Source of the DNA: Oscillospiraceae bacterium
GTDB lineage: Bacteria; Bacillota; Clostridia; Oscillospirales; Ruminococcaceae
Direction of reading: 5' to 3'
Assembly (NCBI GenBank): GCA_018110985.1
Contig: JAGAWT010000009.1
Coordinates: 1 to 64,000, forward strand
DNA length: 64,000 nucleotides
Made by a program: the position numbers and the translations under genes. This document shows, one piece after another, positions 10,210 through 18,800 of the stretch (position 1 is its first letter; each line of letters starts with the position of its first letter). The notes under the pieces are model-generated. The model saw only the letters and a program-made list of their open reading frames with translations. It did not search any database and was not told where the DNA came from.

Positions 10210-11009
10210 CAGACCGTGACTGTGGCGATGTATACACATCCGCCGTTTTCTGAGATGCGGGGATCCTCGACTTTCAGGCTTCCCCCCGTCATCAGCATAA
10301 AGTGGTGCAGGGCGATCCCCATATCCACTCTCTGTATATCCCACTTTGCACCACTGCCCCCAAGGCTGCGGTACTCGTAGAAATGATGATCCCTGCCGCA
10401 CCTGAGGATGCGCCACGGCTGCTTGTTCACCGCAGAGGGCGCCAGCCTTACGGCTTCAAGTGCTGCATTTATCCTCGGATCTTCTTCCTTTAGCGGGGTC
10501 GAAAAGCTGTTTTCAAAGAAAAGCTCCTCCGGGGGCTTTCTCCTGTCCGCACCTACACCCGCCCTCATGGCTATCTCCTTCAGAGAGCGTTTCTTTGCGG
10601 GGTACCCCAGGGGTGTGATACAGGGCATGATCTCGTTTTCCCCCAGCTTTGCAGCCCTTTCAAAGATCTCACGCTTCATGGTGCCGCCTATCCAGGTGGT
10701 GCCGAGTCCCAGCGACCACGCATACAGCACTGCCTTTTCAAAGGCTATGCCGAAAGCCTCCTCCGTATGACCGGTCTTTTTCGCCTTCGCCAGAAGGTAC
10801 ATATCCTCTCCCAGTATCACAGGGCTTGAAAGACCGTTTTCCCTTGCATCAAGGAGGATAAACTCCACTCCTATGCCAAAGGGCTCGTCTATGGTCTTCA
10901 GATACTCCGACAGCAGCTTCCTGTGTTCATCCGTGATCCTTCTGCCGTCAAATGTGCGAACGCTCTTCCTTGTCCTTATAAGTTCTGCTGTGTCCATATC
11001 CTTCATCAT
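10209..11009 (-). CDS. Nitroreductase family protein
   Basis: 266 residues. N-terminal ELIRTRKSVRTFDGRRI is the usual FMN-binding start of the nitroreductase fold. GLGTTWIGGT and the C-terminal second nitroreductase-like half (PSAVNKQPWRILRC) match the TM1586-like NiRdase subgroup. It should be a flavin-dependent oxidoreductase. The ATG directly follows the stop of the metallo-beta-lactamase/rubredoxin gene, with AAGG 7 nt upstream, so the genes are coupled. It is the last gene of the redox operon. Confidence 0.87.
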   Translation of the reverse strand: MMKDMDTAELIRTRKSVRTFDGRRITDEHRKLLSEYLKTIDEPFGIGVEFILLDARENGLSSPVILGEDMYLLAKAKKTGHTEEAFGIAFEKAVLYAWSLGLGTTWIGGTMKREIFERAAKLGENEIMPCITPLGYPAKKRSLKEIAMRAGVGADRRKPPEELFFENSFSTPLKEEDPRINAALEAVRLAPSAVNKQPWRILRCGRDHHFYEYRSLGGSGAKWDIQRVDMGIALHHFMLMTGGSLKVEDPRISENGGCVYIATVTV

Positions 11010-11951
11010 TTATGCCTTGCTGAATTTGTCCTTTCCCTGCCTGCACCTTTCACATTTCCAGTCGTCGGGGAGATCCTCAAAGGCTGTGCCGTCATGCTCC
11101 GCAGGGTCGTAAACATAGCCGCAGACAGAGCAGACATACTTCCCTGTCTCCTTTTTCTCCGAGAGATCCGGCTCCGCAAATATCGTCGGAACGGGTGCAT
11201 CAAGATCCATGACCCTCTTAGCCTCCAGGTTCTCATATCCCTGTGGAGTGTGGGTACCGCAGTACACCGTAGGACAGTTCTTCACAAATTCCCGTACCCT
11301 GTCAAGGGTCTGCCTTGCGGCTGCAAGGTCATCATACACCACCGACAGCTTGTTTTCGTACAGTGCCTCATCCACATAGGTTATGTCTCCGTGGAGCATA
11401 TAGTACAGACCGTCATTTTCGGCTATGACAAGGCTGTTTCCGTTTGTGTGTCCCTTTGCCCTTATAAAATAGATGCCCTCTGCTATCTTCTCGCTTTCCG
11501 GGAAGTTATGGTAGGCGCCGTCCTTAAAGCTGACCGGCACGATGTTGGGGATGCCCCGCAGCTCCTCTGCTGAAAGCTCCTCCTCATTTACATATATCTT
11601 TGCGTTCGGGAAAGACTTCAATTCTCCGGAATGGTCGCTGTGCCTGTGGGTGAGAAGGATCTTTGTGACCTGTTCGGGTCTGTATCCCAGATCCGAAAGC
11701 GCTTCCATATAAGAACAGATATCCTTTCCGGTGTAGGCGGGGCTGTTTTCGTCGGGGCTCTCCTCCGGGGTACCTGCCGGAAGTCCCGTATCCACAAGTA
11801 TAACATCGTCCCCCGTGTCTATAAGGTAATTCTGCAGGCTCCCTCTGTAACGGATATTCCTGTCGAATCTGTCCGCTCCCTCCTCCCCGCCGAAGGCAAA
11901 GGGCTGTGAGTAGAACCCGTCTTTTCTGAATTTTACTGCTTTTATTTCCAT
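11010..11951 (-). CDS. Metallo-beta-lactamase fold protein fused to a rubredoxin domain
   Basis: 313 residues. The N-terminal two thirds is a metallo-beta-lactamase domain with the HxHxDH site (THRHSDH; H102, H104, D106, H107), a GHTNGNS loop and a late histidine. Residues from about 268 are a rubredoxin: [12 protein letters not shown] and WKCERC give the two CxxC knuckles for one iron. Flavodiiron proteins also join beta-lactamase and electron-carrier domains, but no flavodoxin domain is present here and the beta-lactamase part resembles hydrolases. Its place between a radical SAM gene and a nitroreductase suggests a redox or detoxification role. The ATG follows AAGGAGCAGGGT. Confidence 0.88.
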   Translation of the reverse strand: MEIKAVKFRKDGFYSQPFAFGGEEGADRFDRNIRYRGSLQNYLIDTGDDVILVDTGLPAGTPEESPDENSPAYTGKDICSYMEALSDLGYRPEQVTKILLTHRHSDHSGELKSFPNAKIYVNEEELSAEELRGIPNIVPVSFKDGAYHNFPESEKIAEGIYFIRAKGHTNGNSLVIAENDGLYYMLHGDITYVDEALYENKLSVVYDDLAAARQTLDRVREFVKNCPTVYCGTHTPQGYENLEAKRVMDLDAPVPTIFAEPDLSEKKETGKYVCSVCGYVYDPAEHDGTAFEDLPDDWKCERCRQGKDKFSKA

Positions 11952-11966
11952 ACCCTGCTCCTTGTT

Positions 11967-13064
11967 TTATCGTACTGCGTTCAGAAGTGCCTCTACCTTA
12001 TCTCTTTTTTCGTAGAGCACACAGCCGCCCTCATGCTCCTCCATGAGAAGATCTCCGCTTGAAAGGGCATTGAATAAGGGTGAGTGCATAGCCTCTCGCA
12101 GAGATCGGTCCCTTACATTCACATCCGAAAAGGGAGAAAAGGGACAAGGCTCCGCCCCTCCGTGGGAATTTATGTGGAAGAAGCCTCTGCCCGCAGCCAC
12201 ACAGCCTCCCGAGCTTTTTTCATCACCGGGGAAGGAGATGTAGACCATTTCCGGGTGCTCTTTCCTCAGTCTCTGTATCTCTGCCGCAAGGTGCTCCCTT
12301 TCCCTGTCGGAAGGTGCAAGCTCCCTGCTCTCATCCGTGACCGGCACATACTCCACGAATATGACCGCCTTGCAGCCCCTGTCCGAAAGGCTTTCAAGGA
12401 ACTCCGCCGATGTGACCTCACGGCAGTTTTCCGAAGTCACCGTAACGGAGGCGCCGAAAATAAGGCCTCTCTCCGAAAACCTGTCCATATTGGAGACGAG
12501 CTTTTCGTAAATGCCCTTTCCACGCCTGCTGTCGGTGGTCTCCCTGTTTCCTTCTATGCTCATTATGGGCACAAGGTTCCGGCATCTGTCAAAGAGGGCA
12601 AGGTACTTTTCATCAAGAAAGGTACCGTTGGTGAAAACAGGGAACAATATGTCCTGCTTTTTCCCTGCCTCCTCTATGATGTCACGGCGCAGCATGGGCT
12701 CCCCTCCGGCAAGGAGTATAAAGCTGATGCCCATCTCCTCCGCCTCATCGAATATTTTCAGCCATTCTCCGGAGGAAAGCTGCTTTACGGGGAGATCATC
12801 CGTTGTGGCATGGCTGCTCCTTGAGTAGCAGCCCGCACAGTGCAGGTTGCAGCTTGATGTTATGCTTGCGATAAGGAAAGGCGGTATGTGCTCTCCCTTG
12901 TCCTCTGCGGCTCTGCGCTTTCCGGAGGCGCTGCGGCTGGCAGCGGCAAACCTCAGCATGAAGGCGCTCTCCTTCGGGTCCTTCAGAGTGGCTTTCAAAG
13001 CCTCTGACACCACTCTCTCCACGCCCTTTGCAAGGTAATCCTGCAGATCGAAATTCTCCCTCAT
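11967..13064 (-). CDS. Radical SAM protein with SPASM-like C-terminal cysteines
   Basis: 365 residues. The CxxxCxxC motif that binds the 4Fe-4S cluster is C72, C76, C79 (SCNLHCAGCY), followed by GGEPMLR. C-terminal cysteines in GGCVAAGRG, GGAEPCPF and HEGGCVL look like an auxiliary-cluster (SPASM/twitch) region. About 60 residues precede the radical SAM core. The substrate is unknown and I see no small peptide gene beside it. It ends 16 bp before the beta-lactamase/rubredoxin gene. Confidence 0.85.
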   Translation of the reverse strand: MRENFDLQDYLAKGVERVVSEALKATLKDPKESAFMLRFAAASRSASGKRRAAEDKGEHIPPFLIASITSSCNLHCAGCYSRSSHATTDDLPVKQLSSGEWLKIFDEAEEMGISFILLAGGEPMLRRDIIEEAGKKQDILFPVFTNGTFLDEKYLALFDRCRNLVPIMSIEGNRETTDSRRGKGIYEKLVSNMDRFSERGLIFGASVTVTSENCREVTSAEFLESLSDRGCKAVIFVEYVPVTDESRELAPSDREREHLAAEIQRLRKEHPEMVYISFPGDEKSSGGCVAAGRGFFHINSHGGAEPCPFSPFSDVNVRDRSLREAMHSPLFNALSSGDLLMEEHEGGCVLYEKRDKVEALLNAVR

Positions 13065-13100
13065 TTTTTCACCTGCCTGCCTTTCTGCTCAGTGACATCC

Positions 13101-13640
13101 TCACAGGAGAGCCTTTACACATTCCTCCACCTTTGCCATATCCGCCGTAGGCTCGAACCTTGCAGCCACATTCCCCTCACGGTCGATGATGAACTTGGTG
13201 AAATTCCACTTGATGTCGGGCTTTTTGTCCCATTCGGGATCCGCCTTTGAAAGCATCCCCTCCAGTATACCTTTCAGCTTGTGCTCATCAAAGCCTTCAA
13301 AGCCCTTCCGGGATTTCAGGTAGGTATAGAGGGGCAGCTCATTTTCTCCGTTCACATCTGCTTTTTTCATCTGAGGGAAAGTGGTGTTGTAGTGGAGAGT
13401 ACAGAATTCATGTATCTCCTCATCGCTTCCCGGAGCCTGTCTGCCGAACTGATTGCAGGGGATGTCCAGTATCTCCAGCCCCTTTTCGTGATATTCCCTG
13501 TACATCTTTTCGATAGGCTCGTACTGCGGGGTAAAGCCGCAGCCCGTAGCGGTATTCACCACCATGATGACCTTTCCCCTGAGAGTACCGAGATCGAGAG
13601 TTTCGCCTTTTCCCGTAGTTATTTTGTAATTGTAGATCAT
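13101..13640 (-). CDS. Glutathione peroxidase family (thiol peroxidase)
   Basis: 179 residues from the ATG at 13640, preceded by GGAAAGGAAAG; the longer open frame upstream has no such site. The active site is cysteine, not selenocysteine (NTATGCGFT, C34), with the tetrad partners N/Q in CNQFG and W in WNFTKF. Bacterial GPx proteins usually take electrons from thioredoxin to reduce peroxides. It is 36 bp upstream of the radical SAM gene in the same redox operon. Confidence 0.95.
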   Translation of the reverse strand: MIYNYKITTGKGETLDLGTLRGKVIMVVNTATGCGFTPQYEPIEKMYREYHEKGLEILDIPCNQFGRQAPGSDEEIHEFCTLHYNTTFPQMKKADVNGENELPLYTYLKSRKGFEGFDEHKLKGILEGMLSKADPEWDKKPDIKWNFTKFIIDREGNVAARFEPTADMAKVEECVKALL

Positions 13641-13678
13641 GATGACTTTCCTTTCCCTGTGTTCTGTCCGCTGTGTCT

Positions 13679-13861
13679 TTACTTTACTGCAGGCTCCCAT
13701 TTGCACCTTACGGGTGAAACGATGGAGCCATCCTTCTTCATGGCGGTCATGGTCTTATCCACGACCTTTCTGTCAAGCCCCGTAAGCTCGGCTATCTTCC
13801 CCGCATTCAGGGGCTCTCCTGCCTTTATCATCGCATCAAGTATCTGTTCCTTTTCGGTCAT
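13679..13861 (-). CDS. Small winged-helix DNA-binding protein
   Basis: 60 residues: EQILDAMIKAGEPLNAGKIAELTGLDRKVVDKTMTAMKKDG is one winged helix-turn-helix, ending VRCKWEPAVK. It lacks any effector domain. AAAGGAGAAC precedes its ATG. As first gene of the glutathione peroxidase operon it may be the local regulator, but that is inference from position. Confidence 0.8.
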   Translation of the reverse strand: MTEKEQILDAMIKAGEPLNAGKIAELTGLDRKVVDKTMTAMKKDGSIVSPVRCKWEPAVK

Positions 13862-13887
13862 GTTATTGTTCTCCTTTTATACTAATT

Positions 13888-13992
13888 ATACTGATTTCTG
13901 ACCGATGTATAGACAAGAAACAAGCCGCAAATGCTTGAATATAAGGGATCTGAGGCTTGAAGATCGTCTATACATCGAAGAAGAGTCAGTAT
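13888..13992 (+). repeat. 105-bp inverted-repeat element, copy 3
   Basis: Forward copy, arms intact. Its last T (13992) is shared with the stop codon of the flavin-split-barrel gene to the right, and its left end is 27 bp upstream of the winged-helix gene. It therefore fills the whole junction between two minus-strand operons. Confidence 0.94.
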
Positions 13993-14396
13993 TATCTCAC
14001 TGCAAATGGGATGATCTCCTTGTTGTGTTCGTTGGGGGATGAGTCTATGAGCCTTTCGGGGGTGACTATGACCACGCATTTAAGGGATATTGCTCCCTTG
14101 AAGGTCTCACGGGTAAGCTCACGATAATGCTCAAAGGCTTCGCCCTCAAAGACCTGCTCTGCTCTCCCCTTTATCTGATAAGCCTCACCGGTGAGCGGGT
14201 CGGCACAAGCCACTGCCACTCTGCCGTTTTTCCGTATGTTTTCAAGGGTAGTCTCCATAAGAAGGGCACCTATGGCGAGCCTTCCGTCCTCACAGACACA
14301 TTTGAAGCCTACGGGGATCACATTGGGCTCCTCTCCACAGGTAGCCACATACCAGAGATTTTCCTCGAATATCTTCCTGATCTTTTCAGGTAACAA
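13992..14396 (-). CDS. Pyridoxamine 5'-phosphate oxidase-like flavin-split-barrel protein
   Basis: 134 residues with the split-barrel pattern (LWYVATCGEEPNVIPVGFK, RLAIGALLMETTLENIRKNGRVAV, YQIKGRAE). Such proteins bind FMN, F420 or haem; the substrate is not predictable. The start appears to be a TTG at 14396 with GAGAGG just upstream, since no ATG precedes the conserved region. It is the last gene of the ferritin operon, 16 bp after its paralogue. Confidence 0.8.
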   Translation of the reverse strand: MLPEKIRKIFEENLWYVATCGEEPNVIPVGFKCVCEDGRLAIGALLMETTLENIRKNGRVAVACADPLTGEAYQIKGRAEQVFEGEAFEHYRELTRETFKGAISLKCVVIVTPERLIDSSPNEHNKEIIPFAVR

Positions 14397-14412
14397 ATCC
14401 TCTCACCTGTCT

Positions 14413-14814
14413 TTAGAATGTCACGGTCTCGGGCGCCTCTGTAAACGAGCTGAATGTAGCTGAAGCGTTCTTCATGTACAGGACCTGTGTATTGTCGTCG
14501 TCTGCGCTGTACATCGCTTTCAGTGAAGGCATTTTCTCCAGCATGGCTGCCTTTACTTCCCTGTCGTCGTCATTTATGAGCTCACAGGCGATCCTCAGCC
14601 ACTTTCCGTCCTTGAAAGCGCATATCTCTGCCTTGGGATTTACAGCAAGCTGCTTTGAAACATCCTTTACCTTTCCTGTCTGTATGTATATCCTGTCCTT
14701 GCACAGAAGTGCAGTGCCGAACGGTCTTACACGGGGCTGATCCCCCTCTGCCGTAGCAAGGTAATAGGTCTGTGCCTCATCCAGAAACTTATAAACTTTC
14801 TCAATCGCACTCAT
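14413..14814 (-). CDS. Pyridoxamine 5'-phosphate oxidase-like flavin-split-barrel protein
   Basis: 133 residues from the ATG at 14814, which follows GGGAGGAAACAG. AQTYYLATAEGDQPRVRPFG is the classic N-terminal FMN-binding strand of this family. It is distinct from the next gene but of the same fold, making a pair. Its location just after the ferritin-like gene suggests a shared iron or oxygen stress role. Confidence 0.87.
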   Translation of the reverse strand: MSAIEKVYKFLDEAQTYYLATAEGDQPRVRPFGTALLCKDRIYIQTGKVKDVSKQLAVNPKAEICAFKDGKWLRIACELINDDDREVKAAMLEKMPSLKAMYSADDDNTQVLYMKNASATFSSFTEAPETVTF

Positions 14815-14834
14815 GTCTGTTTCCTCCCGTACTA

Positions 14835-15293
14835 TCAAAGAAGTGTTTTGAGCCAGTTCTGCATCCCTATCTTCTCGATGAGCTCCAGCTGCTGCTCAGC
14901 CCAGTACATATCCTCTTCCTCGTCCTGATAATAAGCCTTCAGGATGTCATAGGTGGTGTAGTCGTCCCTTGCCTCTTCGGTGAGCCCCTTGAGCCACGCA
15001 AGCCCGTCCTTTGATACCTGGAGGTCATACTTTATCCAATCGAGCACATCGGTGCAGACGGGTGTCTCCTTCTTTGCTCCGCACTTTACATCGCCGCCCA
15101 GGTCGATCATCCTGTCAACGCACTTTGTCACCCAGCCTCTTTCCTCGGCAGCATGCTCCGCATACTTCTCCTCCAGCTTTGAAAAGCTCTGAGCTGCGAA
15201 AACTCTTGACTGTATCTCGTGGCTGTCTGCCTGCTGAGCTAAGTCTGTAACGATTATCTGAAGTCCTTCCAGTATCTTCTTGGTATCTGCCAT
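14835..15293 (-). CDS. Ferritin-like/bacterioferritin-type protein
   Basis: 152 residues starting MADTKKILEGLQ (ATG at 15293, after CGGAGG). It is all-helical with di-iron type residues: E in KLEEKYAEHAAEERGW and the later pair in YQDEEEDMYWAEQQLELIEKIG. This fits a ferritin/rubrerythrin-like four-helix bundle that stores or oxidises iron. No rubredoxin tail is present. It leads the operon with two split-barrel proteins. Confidence 0.85.
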   Translation of the reverse strand: MADTKKILEGLQIIVTDLAQQADSHEIQSRVFAAQSFSKLEEKYAEHAAEERGWVTKCVDRMIDLGGDVKCGAKKETPVCTDVLDWIKYDLQVSKDGLAWLKGLTEEARDDYTTYDILKAYYQDEEEDMYWAEQQLELIEKIGMQNWLKTLL

Positions 15294-15348
15294 GATAAAT
15301 AACCTCCGTATATTTTTGATCTGTGGGATCATTTCGTCCCTGTTATTT

Positions 15349-15377
15349 AGAATAATACCAAATGCCGTATATGTCAA
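15349..15377 (-). promoter_or_regulatory. Promoter of the ferritin-like operon
   Basis: On the minus strand TTGACA (15372-15377) and TATTCT (15349-15354) are 17 bp apart; TATTAT overlaps slightly upstream. A short palindrome, TTATT-TAG-AATAA at 15343-15355, overlaps the -10 and could be an operator. Confidence 0.65.
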
Positions 15378-15433
15378 TTTATAAAATTACATATTTACAA
15401 AATCTCTTTGTAAATAGGCATAATTGCAAAATA

Positions 15434-15985
15434 CTATTCACACACATATTTTTTCAGAGCCTCCGGCAGGCTTCTCTCCCATATCCCTGCCACCTGCTCC
15501 GGTCTCTGCCGCATATCCCCCGTGAGCCAGTCCTTCATATACTGCACCGTGCCGTAGACATAGATGCGTATGCAGCCCATTATCTCCTCCGGGATGTACT
15601 CCGTCATCAGCTTTTTGCGCACCTCCGCTTTCATAAAGGCGGTGTTTCTCTTTCTTATGTACTCCAGAAAAGAATCCTGGCCGCTTGTGTTCTTTATGGC
15701 ATTGACGATGAAATCACGGTTCTCGCAGTAATAGGCAGCCACATCGGACAGGCAGTCTCTCCACACATAGCCGTCCCTGCCGATCCTGCCTACTATTTCA
15801 CCCATATGCCTGTCATAGATCCACACTATAAGGTCGTATTTGTCCCTGAAATGGTTGTAGAAGGTAGGCTGTGACATACCGCAGTTATCGGTTATCATGG
15901 TGACGGTTATCTTGTCTATGCGCCTGTCGGACGCCAGTTCCAGAAAGGATTCTGCCAGTATGTCCTTTGTAGTCTTTCTTATCAT
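15434..15985 (-). CDS. TetR/AcrR family transcriptional regulator
   Basis: 183 residues. The N-terminal helix-turn-helix is clear (ILAESFLELASDRRIDKITVTMITDNCGMSQPTFYNHFRDKYDL). The C-terminal part with YYCENRDFIVNAIKN and YVYGTVQYMKDWL resembles the DhaS-type TetR ligand domain. The target is unknown; it sits beside the ferritin operon and the AraC gene. Confidence 0.92.
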   Translation of the reverse strand: MIRKTTKDILAESFLELASDRRIDKITVTMITDNCGMSQPTFYNHFRDKYDLIVWIYDRHMGEIVGRIGRDGYVWRDCLSDVAAYYCENRDFIVNAIKNTSGQDSFLEYIRKRNTAFMKAEVRKKLMTEYIPEEIMGCIRIYVYGTVQYMKDWLTGDMRQRPEQVAGIWERSLPEALKKYVCE

Positions 15986-16027
15986 ATCCGATCCTTTTGT
16001 TACGGGTGGTCATGTCCTGCAAAGAAG

Positions 16028-16060
16028 GAGGCTCAGGCTCCCTCTCTGAGGGAGTATCCC
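16028..16060. repeat. Fragment of a CTCCCTC-type palindromic repeat
   Basis: GGCTCCCTC TCTGAGGGAG forms a short palindrome between the TetR and AraC genes. Its sequence resembles the CTCCCTC/GAGGGAG family of dispersed repeats common in gut Clostridia, a longer example of which lies near 62.35 kb. Confidence 0.5.
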
Positions 16061-16068
16061 CGCCGCAG

Positions 16069-16944
16069 TCACTCATCCGGAGAAACTGCCGACTTTGCGG
16101 ATACGGCCGCTGTCGGCCGTGTCGACCCGGTCGCTGTCGGTCGTGCCGACTCAGCCGCTGTCTGCCATGCCGATTTGGTCGCTGTTGGTTGTGCCGACCC
16201 GGTCGCTGTCGGCCGTGCCGACCGGAAATATCTTTCCCTGTATTTGTTGGGTGTCATCCCCGTGTGTTTTTTGAAAACGCTGATAAAATGGCTGTGAGAG
16301 GAAAACGCCAGAAAGCTCCCTATCTCCGTGGCGGTATACTCCGAATAACGCAGCATATTTTCCGCCGCCTCCACCCGCTTCAGGGCGATGTATTCGCTGA
16401 GGGTAGAGCCTGTGGTCCTGTGGAAAAGCCTTGATATATAGGAGACACTGAGCCCGGTAAAATCTGCCATATCCTCTGCGGTCATCTTCTCGTGAAGGTG
16501 GTCGTAGATGTAGTCGATCACCATGACCACGGGCTTTGAGCATATTTTTTCCTTTGCCTGTGCCTGCATCTTCCTTGTGAAGTCAAACACCGCATCGTGG
16601 TGTACCTCCCTTATCTCCCTTTCCGTCTCTGCCCTGTCCGCACGATTTATGTACAGGTCGCTGAGGGTGTATGCCTTTTCCGGCTCCATGCCTCCGTCTA
16701 TGCAGTACCGTGTTATCAGCGCCACCGTAACCACAAGGTGATAGCGCAGGTTTTTTATGGGATCGTCGGAAAGCCTGCCCACATTCCCGCTGGCAAGGGG
16801 GGTCATGGTGCGGCGCACATTCTCTTCATCCCCCATTTTCACATAGTCGTAAAACTCCAGTTCCTTTTCCACGGGAGCATGGTTCACGGAATACTCCCTG
16901 TTGACGAACTGTCTGAGGTTGAGTTCCTTCTCCATAGAGCTCAT
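16069..16944 (-). CDS. AraC family regulator with a repetitive C-terminal tail
   Basis: About 291 residues. The C-terminal AraC DNA-binding domain is typical (YIYDHLHEKMTAEDMADFTGLSVSYISRLFHRTTG, then MTPNKYRERYF). Normal family members end at about this YF; here the frame continues for roughly 50 residues of 8-residue repeats (SARPTATG-like) encoded by a 24-bp minisatellite. I chose the ATG at 16944, which has AAGGAG 8 nt upstream, over one 18 bp earlier. It is divergent from the sugar-binding lipoprotein, its likely target. Confidence 0.88.
   Translation of the reverse strand: MSSMEKELNLRQFVNREYSVNHAPVEKELEFYDYVKMGDEENVRRTMTPLASGNVGRLSDDPIKNLRYHLVVTVALITRYCIDGGMEPEKAYTLSDLYINRADRAETEREIREVHHDAVFDFTRKMQAQAKEKICSKPVVMVIDYIYDHLHEKMTAEDMADFTGLSVSYISRLFHRTTGSTLSEYIALKRVEAAENMLRYSEYTATEIGSFLAFSSHSHFISVFKKHTGMTPNKYRERYFRSARPTATGSAQPTATKSAWQTAAESARPTATGSTRPTAAVSAKSAVSPDE
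16121..16225 (-). repeat. In-frame 24-bp tandem repeat in the AraC 3' end
   Basis: Four full 24-bp units (16121-16144, 16145-16168, 16169-16192, 16193-16216) plus a partial ninth-base remainder, with a related 33-bp unit to the left. Each unit junction contains GTCGGYCGTGCCGAC or a variant, a perfect small hairpin. 24 bp equals eight codons, so the reading frame is kept. Confidence 0.92.
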
Positions 16945-17146
16945 GTTATCCACTCCTTGCATCTATTCTTTCTCCTGCTGTTTACTTTACTCTCTTTCAT
17001 ATACTTATTTAATTTTACTATATCTTACTGCCATTTGTCAACAAAATTCTGATATTTTTGACAAAGCGGTGATATATCAAAGCCTTGTAAAAAATGTACA
17101 ATAAGGACAGAGAAAACGAACTACGCTTTAATGGGAGATGAGCGCT

Positions 17147-18577
17147 ATGACTAATATCAAAAAGACCGCCGCCATGCTTGCTGCCCTCAGTATCTGCATG
17201 AGCACCGCAGCCTGTTCTTCCGGGAACTCCGGAGACACCCCGTCCGTGAACACCGAGGCTACCACCTCCGTCACCACCGAAGCCACCGAGCCCAAGGTGC
17301 TTGACGAAGAGGATGCACAGAAGGTAGAGGAGATCGACATGGGCGTTGAGGAGGAAAACCCCGAGGTAGGCACCGTAAAGTGGCTCTCCTTCTGGGATCT
17401 GAACCCTGCCAACGGAAAGCCCAAGTCGGTGGAGCTGGAGCTTTTCGAGACCAAGTACGGCGGAAAGATAGAATATATCCCTACCACCTATGAGACCAGG
17501 TACTCCGACCTTTCCACCAACGTTCTGGGCGGCACCTCACCCGACCTTTTCCCCGCAGCCGACCTTGACACTTTCCCCGGCAAGGCTGTAAACGGGATGT
17601 TCGATCCCTTTGATGATTATCTGGACTTTTCCACCGACGAGTGGACAGTGGGCGCCAAGAAGCTCTCCGATATGCATATGCTGGGCGGAAAGCACTATGT
17701 GAGCGTCGTATCCACCGATGCGGGCTGTGTCTGCATCTACAACAAGAAGGTAGTTGAGGAGAACGGCCTTACAGACCCCGCAGAGCTCCTTGAAGAGGGC
17801 AAGTGGGACTGGAACGCCTTCAAGGATATGTGTACCGAGTTCTCCGACCCCGACAACGGCAAATACGGCTTTGACGGCTGGTGGTTCGAGATAAACTTCA
17901 TCCTCACCACAGGAGTTCCCGTTGTGACCGTTGAGGACGGTATCATAAAGAGCAACATCAACAGCGAGGAGATGGAGCGCTGCGAAAACTTCATGCTCGA
18001 CATGGCACGCAACAACATCCCCCTGCCTCATGCCCAGTTTGACTGGAAGGAGCAGCCCTCCAGAGTTTCCGAAGGTCTGACCCTCTTCTATCCCGTAGGT
18101 ATCTGGCAGCTTTACGAGACCGACCTTTCCGCCTTCGGCGAGGACGGGGACATCATGTTCGTTCCCATGCCCAAGGACCCCGAGGCAGACAAATATTACC
18201 TCCCCTCCGGCGTTGATGCCTATGCACTCTGCAAGGGCGCTCCCAATCCAGAGGGTGCCGCAGCCTTTATGAGGTGCAAGCTGGCAGCCGTAAAGGATCC
18301 CACAGGTCAGGAGATAGCCGAAAAGCAGTACCGTGAGGACTACGGCTGGACAGACGAAATGGTGGATATGTGGTACAAGACCAAGGAGCTCACCAACGAG
18401 AACCCTGTTATAGATTTCTATGCAGGCTGCTCACAGGATATCTACCAGGTCATCCACGATCCTATCAAGAGCGCATCCTACAACGCAGCAGAGTGGTCTA
18501 CCACAAGAGAGACCATCAGCGGTGTGGCTGACGAGCTTATAGGCGAGCTCAACGAGCAGATCAAGGCAAATTTCTGA
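17147..18577 (+). CDS. Extracellular sugar-binding lipoprotein of an ABC transporter
   Basis: 476 residues. The N-terminus is a lipoprotein signal with lipobox STAAC followed by a Ser/Thr/Glu-rich linker. The body is a family-1 type solute-binding protein (KWLSFWDLNPANGKPK, ETKYGGKIEYIPTTYETRY, GTSPDLFPAADL). The ATG at 17147 is chosen because GGGAGA lies 9 nt upstream; an in-frame ATG at 17138 overlaps that site. No permease or ATPase genes are near, so it must work with a transporter encoded elsewhere or only bind sugar. It is divergent from the AraC gene. Confidence 0.9.
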   Translation: MTNIKKTAAMLAALSICMSTAACSSGNSGDTPSVNTEATTSVTTEATEPKVLDEEDAQKVEEIDMGVEEENPEVGTVKWLSFWDLNPANGKPKSVELELFETKYGGKIEYIPTTYETRYSDLSTNVLGGTSPDLFPAADLDTFPGKAVNGMFDPFDDYLDFSTDEWTVGAKKLSDMHMLGGKHYVSVVSTDAGCVCIYNKKVVEENGLTDPAELLEEGKWDWNAFKDMCTEFSDPDNGKYGFDGWWFEINFILTTGVPVVTVEDGIIKSNINSEEMERCENFMLDMARNNIPLPHAQFDWKEQPSRVSEGLTLFYPVGIWQLYETDLSAFGEDGDIMFVPMPKDPEADKYYLPSGVDAYALCKGAPNPEGAAAFMRCKLAAVKDPTGQEIAEKQYREDYGWTDEMVDMWYKTKELTNENPVIDFYAGCSQDIYQVIHDPIKSASYNAAEWSTTRETISGVADELIGELNEQIKANF

Positions 18578-18684
18578 TAACAGATGCAAGAAGAGGGATG
18601 CAGCAGGACGGAGATAACCGCACGGTCCGCTTCCGAAGCATGATCTTCACTACTTACGATTTTACCTCTTTCTCCTGCATATAG

Positions 18685-18716
18685 CACAAAGGACACCATA
18701 TCGGTGTCCTTTTGTG
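18685..18716 (+). terminator. Intrinsic terminator
   Basis: CACAAAGGACACC pairs with GGTGTCCTTTTGTG across a 5-nt loop, with T-rich 3' arm. It ends transcription of the sugar-binding lipoprotein gene. Confidence 0.85.
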
Positions 18717-18800
18717 TTATGGGCAGACGATCCGGCTGCTGCCGCAAATGAGAACGGTGCTGTGAGGCACATCTCAGGGGCTCGGAAGGGACAGCTTTCA

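Noticed and set aside
15343-15355. PerR-type operator at the ferritin promoter
   Set aside because: TTATT-TAG-AATAA is palindromic but matches the PerR consensus poorly; kept only as a note on the promoter.
17057-17102. Promoter of the sugar-binding lipoprotein from TTGACA and TACAAT
   Set aside because: The two hexamers are 34 bp apart, too far to work together, and neither has a proper partner.
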